Made by a program: the position numbers and the translations under genes
The notes under the pieces: generated by a model
What the model was told of the DNA's origin: nothing
Database searches by the model: none
The model's input: the letters and a program-made list of their open reading frames with translations, nothing else
Assembly: GCF_002304005.1 (NCBI RefSeq)
Contig: NZ_MRCQ01000001.1
Location: 600,579 to 664,578 of the forward strand
From: Flavobacterium sp. ACN6
GTDB taxonomy: Bacteria > Bacteroidota > Bacteroidia > Flavobacteriales > Flavobacteriaceae
Length of the DNA stretch: 64,000 nt
Direction: 5' to 3'
Shown: piece by piece, positions 51,910-61,006 of the stretch
Numbering within the stretch: position 1 is the first letter of the stretch
Layout: each line of letters opens with the position of its first letter

Positions 51910-51939
51910 CAAATTTAGTTATTAATTTAGCTACTACAA
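51910..51939 (-). promoter_or_regulatory. Promoter of the bamD-fabV operon
   Basis: Minus strand TTG (51937-51939), 19-base spacer, TAAATTTG (51910-51917), a full match to the Bacteroidota consensus. Confidence 0.75.
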
Positions 51940-51978
51940 AATATTTTTTAGTATAATAAAATCGCGTAAAACTTACGT

Positions 51979-52860
51979 TTATTTAATACTGTTTTTAACA
52001 AATTCATTTAATCTTTCTGCCAGCGAATCGTCTACAGTTACTAGAGGTAAACGAACGGTATTGTCAGCAATTCCAAGCGCTTGGAAGATTTGTTTAATTC
52101 CAGCAGGATTTCCCTGTTCAAAAATCATATCAATACTGTCTGACAAGAAATAATGCGTTTTGAATGCATCTGCTGCTTTTTTATTCAATCCTAAACGAAT
52201 CATTTCTGAAAATTCTTTTGGAAAACCTTGTCCAATTACAGAAATTACGCCGGCGCCTCCCGCCAAAACAATTGGCAGTGCCAGCATATCGTCTCCAGAA
52301 ATTACAAGAAAATCTTTCGGTGCATTTTTAATAATCTGCATCGCCTGCGCCATATCTCCTGCAGCTTCTTTAATTGCTACAACATTCTCAAAATCATTCG
52401 CAAGACGAATTACTGTTGAAGGAAGCATATTACTTGCAGTTCTTCCTGGAACATTATATAAGATTACAGGAACTGGAGAAGCCTCGGCAATTGCTTTAAA
52501 ATGCTGATAGATTCCTTCCTGCGTTGGTTTATTATAATAAGGTGAAACAGATAAGATTGCTTCAAAAGCAGTAAAATCTCTTGTTTTTAATTCCTCAACA
52601 ATCTGCATAGTATTATTTCCTCCAACTCCTAAAACTAGAGGCAGTCTTCCTTTATTTACATCGATTACTGTCTTTATAACCAACTCTTTCTCTTCTGTTG
52701 TAAGGGTAGCATTTTCTGCTGTTGTTCCCATAACCACAAGATACTCCACTCCTCCGTCTATAGAGAAGTTCACGATTCGTTGTAAAGCTTCGATGTCAAC
52801 TGAAAAATCTTTTTTAAATGGCGTTACAAGTGCAACACCAGTTCCTATCAATGATTGCAT
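51979..52860 (-). CDS. dapA: 4-Hydroxy-tetrahydrodipicolinate synthase
   Basis: 293 residues, TIM barrel. [12 protein letters not shown] near residue 43, [14 protein letters not shown] near 131 with the catalytic tyrosine, and [13 protein letters not shown] near 158 with the Schiff-base lysine. It condenses pyruvate and aspartate semialdehyde for lysine and peptidoglycan synthesis. It follows the DUF6913-like gene after 14 bases. Confidence 0.95.
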   Translation of the reverse strand: MQSLIGTGVALVTPFKKDFSVDIEALQRIVNFSIDGGVEYLVVMGTTAENATLTTEEKELVIKTVIDVNKGRLPLVLGVGGNNTMQIVEELKTRDFTAFEAILSVSPYYNKPTQEGIYQHFKAIAEASPVPVILYNVPGRTASNMLPSTVIRLANDFENVVAIKEAAGDMAQAMQIIKNAPKDFLVISGDDMLALPIVLAGGAGVISVIGQGFPKEFSEMIRLGLNKKAADAFKTHYFLSDSIDMIFEQGNPAGIKQIFQALGIADNTVRLPLVTVDDSLAERLNEFVKNSIK

Positions 52861-52874
52861 ATTTTAATTATAAT

Positions 52875-53387
52875 TTATTTTAAATTTTTTAAATACCTAA
52901 ACAATTCCGAAACGAATAGTTTATAGTTGTTCAATTCTGTATTAATCATCCAACGGTTCAAATTAGCATCAACACTAGAAAAACCGACTTTAAATTTAGC
53001 TTTTGATTTACTTGTGATCATCATTAAAATGATATTTTCGACATCATAATAACTTAACAAAATATCAAATTCTGTATTTATAAAATCGTTTAAGAAATCT
53101 GCTGTAATTTCTCCTCTCCAATTGATATCTTTTTTACCAAAAGTAGGTCTTAAATACGTTTCTTTTTTGTCAAATTTTCCTTTGTATGCAGCAATTTTTA
53201 TATTTTCTGAAGCAATTCCCTGAAGGTTTAATTCCTTTACAAGCGCTTCTGAATGTGTAAAATTACTTTCATCTATCAATAAACCAACTGTTTGAACGTT
53301 CTTAGAAAAGACTTCGTTTTTTGCATTACGTAAGTTATTTTTTAATGATTTTTTTACAAAAAATTCCTTTGTATAATTCAAAAACAT
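52875..53387 (-). CDS. DUF6913-like hypothetical protein
   Basis: 170 residues, no signal peptide. Basic helical N-terminus (KKSLKNNLRNAKNE), then an alpha/beta domain (TVGLLIDESNF, IKIAAYKGKFDKKE, FDILLSYYDVENIILMMITS). I recall similar proteins next to dapA in Flavobacteriia annotated as DUF6913, but the number is from memory. Function unknown. Confidence 0.75.
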   Translation of the reverse strand: MFLNYTKEFFVKKSLKNNLRNAKNEVFSKNVQTVGLLIDESNFTHSEALVKELNLQGIASENIKIAAYKGKFDKKETYLRPTFGKKDINWRGEITADFLNDFINTEFDILLSYYDVENIILMMITSKSKAKFKVGFSSVDANLNRWMINTELNNYKLFVSELFRYLKNLK

Positions 53388-53405
53388 ACTACTTTTACTA
53401 GATTA

Positions 53406-53413
53406 CAAAATTA
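53406..53413 (-). promoter_or_regulatory. -7 element for the DUF6913-dapA pair
   Basis: Minus strand TAATTTTG matches TAnnTTTG, 19 bases before the ATG at 53387. No clear TTG at -33. Confidence 0.4.
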
Positions 53414-53434
53414 ATTATTTAAGTTGCATTTAAA

Positions 53435-54214
53435 ATGGTAAAACTAAAAAAGTATAACGGATTTTTGAAACTTTTTGTTATATTCTTAACACTTTTTTTT
53501 ATATCTTCCTGTAGTCAGAAAAACTACAATTTAACAAAAATAGAAGGAAAACAACTTCCTATTACTGAAAAAGATGCTGAAACTCCAGCAATTGAAAGCT
53601 TTATTAAACCATATCGCGATCATATCAATCAAGATTTGGATAATGTACTGGCTTATTGTCCTGAAACGCTGGATAAAAGTACAGGAAAATGGCAGACTAG
53701 TATTGGCAGTTTATTAGCTGATGTATGTCTGCAGAGAGGCAGCAAGGTTTTTAAAGCTCGTGAAAATAAAGATATTGATATGTGTCTTTTAAATCATGGT
53801 GGTATTCGTGCCATTTTGCCTAAAGGAAATGTTACTGCAAGAACAGCTTTTGAAATTATGCCTTTTGAAAATAATCTTGTTGTTTTGGCTTTAAAAGGAG
53901 AACAAATTCAAGATATCGCTGCCTATATAATAAAGGAGAAAAAACCACAGCCTTTGTCTGGAATGACTTTTACAATCACAAAGGAAAACACTGCTAAAAA
54001 TATTCAGATTCAAGGAAAACCACTTGATTTAAATAAAACTTATTATGTTGCCACAAACGATTATTTGGCAAATGGTGGTGACAGCATGACTTTCTTCTCC
54101 AAAAGCACTCAGAAATTTGATTTAAATTATAAGCTTAGAAATGTGCTTATTGATTACTTCACAGAGGTTGATACAGTTCTTGCGCCGAAAAACGTTAGAA
54201 TTACTGAAGAATAA
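53435..54214 (+). CDS. Lipoprotein with the 5'-nucleotidase C-terminal domain
   Basis: 259 residues. Signal anchor and lipobox ISSC near residue 27. The rest matches only the substrate-binding C-terminal domain of UshA-type 5'-nucleotidases (LLNHGGIRAILPKGNVTARTAFEIMPFEN and NDYLANGGDSMTFFSKS). The metallophosphatase half is the next gene, so one enzyme seems split in two, in swapped order. Surface or periplasmic lipoprotein. Confidence 0.88.
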   Translation: MVKLKKYNGFLKLFVIFLTLFFISSCSQKNYNLTKIEGKQLPITEKDAETPAIESFIKPYRDHINQDLDNVLAYCPETLDKSTGKWQTSIGSLLADVCLQRGSKVFKARENKDIDMCLLNHGGIRAILPKGNVTARTAFEIMPFENNLVVLALKGEQIQDIAAYIIKEKKPQPLSGMTFTITKENTAKNIQIQGKPLDLNKTYYVATNDYLANGGDSMTFFSKSTQKFDLNYKLRNVLIDYFTEVDTVLAPKNVRITEE

Positions 54215-54256
54215 AAATTTCGAAAACAATATAGCATTCCCGAAAAAAAATACAAA

Positions 54257-55154
54257 ATGAAAAGAAGAGAGTTTATCGAAAAAACGGCAGCAAGTACCGC
54301 ACTATTAAGTTTAGGTTTGTCTTTGAGCAGTTTTGAAACTAACGATATTAAGCATTTAACTATTCTACATACTAATGATGTGCACAGTCACATCGATCCT
54401 TTTCCTGCTGATGATCCGCGTAATGCTAATAAAGGAGGTGTATCTCGTCGAGCGGCATTAATAGAAACTATTCGCAAAGAAAACCCGAATGTACTTTTGC
54501 TTGATGCCGGGGATATTTTTCAAGGAACTCCTTACTTTAATTATTATGGCGGTGAATTGGAGTTTAAGTTGATGAGCATGATGAAGTATGATGCTTCGAC
54601 TATTGGAAATCACGATTTTGATAATGGTCTTGACGGTTTATATGCACAGCTTCCGCATGCAAGTTTTGATTTCATTTGTTCTAACTACGATTTTAAAAAC
54701 ACCGTTATGGACGGACATGTGAAACCGTACAAAATTTTCAATAAAAACGGAATTAAAGTTGGTGTTTTTGGACTTGGAATTGAGCTGGAAGGTTTAGTTG
54801 ACAAGCAATTATACAAGGAAACTGTTTATAATAATCCTGTTGAAATTGCGGAGGACATGACACAGCTTTTAAAGAAAGAGCAGAAATGTGATTTGGTCAT
54901 TTGTCTTTCGCATATTGGTTATAAATATAGAGATGATGCATCGAAGATCTGCGATCTTAAACTGGCGGAATTAACTCAGGATATTGATTTAATTATTGGC
55001 GGGCATACACACACTTTCTTAGACAAGCCAACTATTGTAAAAAACAAAGCTGGTAAAGAGGTATTGGTAAATCAAGTAGGTTGTTACGGAATTAATTTAG
55101 GCCGTATTGATTTTTACTTTGATAAAGACAAAGCTCATACAAACCAAGGAACAA

Positions 55155-55168
<14 letters not shown>
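54257..55168 (+). CDS. Metallophosphatase half of a split 5'-nucleotidase, Tat-exported
   Basis: 303 residues. Twin-arginine signal KRREFIEKTAASTALLSLGL. Metal ligands in LHTNDVHSHID (about 33-43), LLDAGDIFQGTP, TIGNHDFDNGLDG and IIGGHTHTF. It lacks the C-terminal nucleotide-binding domain, which is encoded by the gene 42 bases upstream. It should hydrolyse nucleotide or related phosphoesters in the periplasm, probably together with that lipoprotein. The 3' end overlaps the convergent YhhN-like gene by 14 bases. Confidence 0.9.
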
Positions 55169-57876
<2,708 letters not shown>

Positions 57877-57934
57877 TCAAAATTAGAATTTATTTTTGTT
57901 CAAAAGCATAAAAAGTAAAAGTTTTAAAAAATCA

Positions 57935-57968
57935 AAAATCAGACTGCAAATTCATGCAGTCTGATTTT
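57935..57968 (-). terminator. Terminator after the OmpA/PD40 gene
   Basis: AAAATCAGACTGCA (57935-57948) and its exact complement (57955-57968) form a 14-bp stem with a 6-base loop. It closes the adhesin module. Confidence 0.85.
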
Positions 57969-58077
57969 CTCCTTGTCCATTATTCTTAAAAAAGAATTAA
58001 TAAAAACCAACTTCCAAATGGTTTCGACGTTATATATTTTAAACTGATAATCAATAAATTACAGCACAAATATAAAA

Positions 58078-60015
58078 CTATTTTTGAATAATGATAAAAT
58101 CTGAGCGTCTATTTAGTACATGTTCTTCTTCTGTACATTTTACACCATTTTTACATTTATTAATTAATCGGCTTTCGCCATAACCAATAGCACTTTCAAT
58201 TCGAGAAGGATCAATGTCTTGAGAAACAATATAATCTCTAGTTGATTTCGCTCTATTGTCTGAAAGTTTTAAATTATAAGCATCTTTTCCGCGAGAATCT
58301 GTATGTGATTCGATCTTGATTCTAATGTTTGGAAATTTTCGCATAATAAAAACTACTTTAGACAATTCTTCAACTGCTTTTGGTGTAATATCGAATTTGT
58401 CATAATCGAAATAAATTGGATTTACATCTACTTTTTCAACACCTTGTTTCTTAACAACTAGGTCATCGTAGTTACTCAATTCAAAATTCACATCTTTAAT
58501 TTCACCGCCGTTGTCATTTGTTGTTTCAACCGTTTTATCATCGCTGCTGTAATTTGGTTTTGCCGCAATCATTTTTACTACTTTATTACAAGGAACCTCT
58601 ATAGCATATTTACCATCAAAGTTTGTTTTGGTTTCACCCAAAATTTCGCTGAAAGAATTGTATGCCATTATCGTAACGTCTGTTAAAGGCTTTTTACTTT
58701 TGTGGTCTATAGCCATTCCAGAAATACTCTGATTACAAACTGGTTTTCCTTTTACGAAAGAATAAATGTCATCATCGCCCTTTCCTCCTGCTCTATTAGA
58801 AGAAAAATAGCCATAACCATTTGTTCTGTCAATTATAAAAGAAAAATCATCCTTGTTACTATTTATAGGTGCACCAAGATTTTTTGGTGATGAAAAACTT
58901 CCATCTGCCAGAAAGGTACTTTCGTAAACATCTAAATCTCCCCAGCCATAATGTCCGTCAGAAGAAAAATACAAAGTCCCGTTTTGGTAAAATGGGAATA
59001 CTTCGTTACCAATAGTATTGATTTTTGGTCCCAAATTTTGAGGCGAACTCATCGTTCCATCAGCAGCAATTTTTACTACATACAAATCTGTTTCACCATA
59101 TCCGCCCGGCATATCTGATGCAAAGAAAAGCCATTGCCCGTCTTCGCTTAATGATGGATGTCCTACGGAATAATCATCGCTGTCAAAAAATACTTTCTGC
59201 GGATTTTCTAATTTATTATCAACAATTGATCCCTTAATAATCTGGAAATTATTGACTTTCGCATCATCCACAACCAATTTATTTTTCTTTACAATATTTG
59301 TTGAATAATAAATCGTTTTTCCCTGAACATCAAAACTTGCAGTTGCTTCGTGATATTTGGTCATTACATTTGGAAGAAATACAGTTTCGTTAAATAAACT
59401 TCCATCTGCTGGATTTCTTTCTGCTAAATACAAATTCAAAAAAGGCTGATTGTTCCAAGTGTACAGTTTATCGATGAACTTTGTAGTATCACGAGCCGAA
59501 GTGAATACAACATTGTCTTTGAAGAAAGTTGCGCCAAAATCTGATTTACTAGTATTAATATCGAGATTTTTTATGGTATAAAGCGGTTTTGCTTTCGCTA
59601 CGCTGTCCATATATTTCTTTTGGGCAACATATCTATTAATCTCCGCTTTATCTCCTTTTTTATCCAAATACTCTCTTGTGGTTTTATCTGCTTCGTCATA
59701 ATCCATAACTGCTTTCATGGATTGGATGTAACGCAGATAATAAATATCAGTTAAATTGTTCCCTTGAACTTCATACAGTTTTTTATACCATTTAAGTGCA
59801 TTTCTGGAATCAGAAATAAAATAGTACGAGTCTGCCGCGTTTTTAAGAGTCTGAGCTGAAGGATCTTTTATGTTTTGCAAACATTCTTCATAGGCTTTAG
59901 AAGCATCTAGATAAGAAAAGTTTCGAAACAAAGCATCCGCTTTCTTCAAGTTTGTTTTTTGAGCGAAACTAAACGTAACGCTCAAAATCAAACATAGGAT
60001 ATATAGTTTTTTCAT
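58078..60015 (-). CDS. OmpA-family protein with TPR and PD40 repeats
   Basis: 645 residues. Signal peptide MKKLYILCLILSVTFSFA. TPR region (about 25-115), four WD40-like PD40 beta units (about 160-420: SEDGQWLFFASDMPGG, NGTLYFSSDGHYGWGDLDVY), a carboxypeptidase-regulatory-like fold (about 435-510), then an OmpA peptidoglycan-binding domain (FDYDKFDITPKAVEEL, ESHTDSRGKDAYN). Third gene of the adhesin module, 12 bases after the PorP/SprF gene. Probably anchors or supports the secreted adhesin at the outer membrane. Confidence 0.88.
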   Translation of the reverse strand: MKKLYILCLILSVTFSFAQKTNLKKADALFRNFSYLDASKAYEECLQNIKDPSAQTLKNAADSYYFISDSRNALKWYKKLYEVQGNNLTDIYYLRYIQSMKAVMDYDEADKTTREYLDKKGDKAEINRYVAQKKYMDSVAKAKPLYTIKNLDINTSKSDFGATFFKDNVVFTSARDTTKFIDKLYTWNNQPFLNLYLAERNPADGSLFNETVFLPNVMTKYHEATASFDVQGKTIYYSTNIVKKNKLVVDDAKVNNFQIIKGSIVDNKLENPQKVFFDSDDYSVGHPSLSEDGQWLFFASDMPGGYGETDLYVVKIAADGTMSSPQNLGPKINTIGNEVFPFYQNGTLYFSSDGHYGWGDLDVYESTFLADGSFSSPKNLGAPINSNKDDFSFIIDRTNGYGYFSSNRAGGKGDDDIYSFVKGKPVCNQSISGMAIDHKSKKPLTDVTIMAYNSFSEILGETKTNFDGKYAIEVPCNKVVKMIAAKPNYSSDDKTVETTNDNGGEIKDVNFELSNYDDLVVKKQGVEKVDVNPIYFDYDKFDITPKAVEELSKVVFIMRKFPNIRIKIESHTDSRGKDAYNLKLSDNRAKSTRDYIVSQDIDPSRIESAIGYGESRLINKCKNGVKCTEEEHVLNRRSDFIIIQK

Positions 60016-60026
60016 AGGTTTTATTT

Positions 60027-60959
60027 TTAGAAGAATCGAGGAGATTTAATTTTGCTTTGGTTTTTGACAAATTGATAACGCAAGATGATTTCGTGAGAAC
60101 CATCATTGTATTTATTCAATTGGCTTACAGTGTAATCAAAAGAATATCCGAGATAAAAACTTGGTGAAATTTGAAAACCTGCCAGTATACTTACAGAATC
60201 ATCTGTTCGATACGCTCCTCCTATAACAAATTTTTCCTGAATCATAAAATTTGCCGATATGTCTGCGGTAAGTGGTGCCCCGCTTACTGCTTTTACTAAA
60301 AATGCTGGTTTAAATTTCAAATTTGGATTCAAATCGAAAACGTAACCTCCCATTAAAAAGTAATGCAGACGATCATAATCAATAGATTCCTGAACATCGT
60401 CATAGTAATCACTCCTAATAAAACTTGGAACAGAAAGCCCTACATACCATTTATCTGTATAATAATAGACTCCGGCTCCTACTGCTAATTTCATTTGGTT
60501 GTTAATGTTCTGATTTAACAAAACATCATCATTATCATAATATCTTCCTTTAGACCAATCAATGTTTAACATTCTCATTCCTGCTTTTAAACCGAAAGCA
60601 AGTCTTTGCTCATATCCCAATGGTATAGAATAAGAGAAGTTTCCATCAAGGTATAATTCATCTGAAGGACCAATTTTATCATTTACAACGCTCAATCCTA
60701 AACCGATTTTTTCATTTCGAAGAGGAGAATGAATGGAAAATGACTGCGTTTCTGGTGCACCATCAATTCCAATCCATTGTGAGCGATATAAAAGTGCTGC
60801 TTCTATGGTGCCGGTAGACCCAGCATAAGCTGGATTTACCGCCATAGTATTGTACATATACTGGGTATATTGAGGATCTTGTTGTGCTGTGGCACAAACC
60901 GTGATAAAAGAACATATTAAAATGAAATATGTTTCTAATGATTTTATATATAGTTTCAT
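60027..60959 (-). CDS. PorP/SprF-family T9SS outer-membrane protein
   Basis: 310 residues. Signal peptide, then AQQDPQYTQYMYNTMAVNPAYAGS, the hallmark start of the PorP/SprF family. The rest is a beta-barrel (FKPAFLVKAVSGAPL, SVSILAGFQISPSFYLGYSFDYTVS). SprF-like proteins are needed to secrete or attach type B T9SS cargo encoded next to them; here the cargo is the repeat adhesin upstream. Confidence 0.92.
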   Translation of the reverse strand: MKLYIKSLETYFILICSFITVCATAQQDPQYTQYMYNTMAVNPAYAGSTGTIEAALLYRSQWIGIDGAPETQSFSIHSPLRNEKIGLGLSVVNDKIGPSDELYLDGNFSYSIPLGYEQRLAFGLKAGMRMLNIDWSKGRYYDNDDVLLNQNINNQMKLAVGAGVYYYTDKWYVGLSVPSFIRSDYYDDVQESIDYDRLHYFLMGGYVFDLNPNLKFKPAFLVKAVSGAPLTADISANFMIQEKFVIGGAYRTDDSVSILAGFQISPSFYLGYSFDYTVSQLNKYNDGSHEIILRYQFVKNQSKIKSPRFF

Positions 60960-61006
60960 AACGATACTTATTTAGTTTAATTAATTAGATGATTAATAGA
61001 AGTGGA

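Noticed and set aside
51452..51925. 157-codon plus-strand frame opposite bamD
   Set aside because: It lies entirely antisense to a clear BamD gene and its promoter, with no sensible domain or initiation signal.
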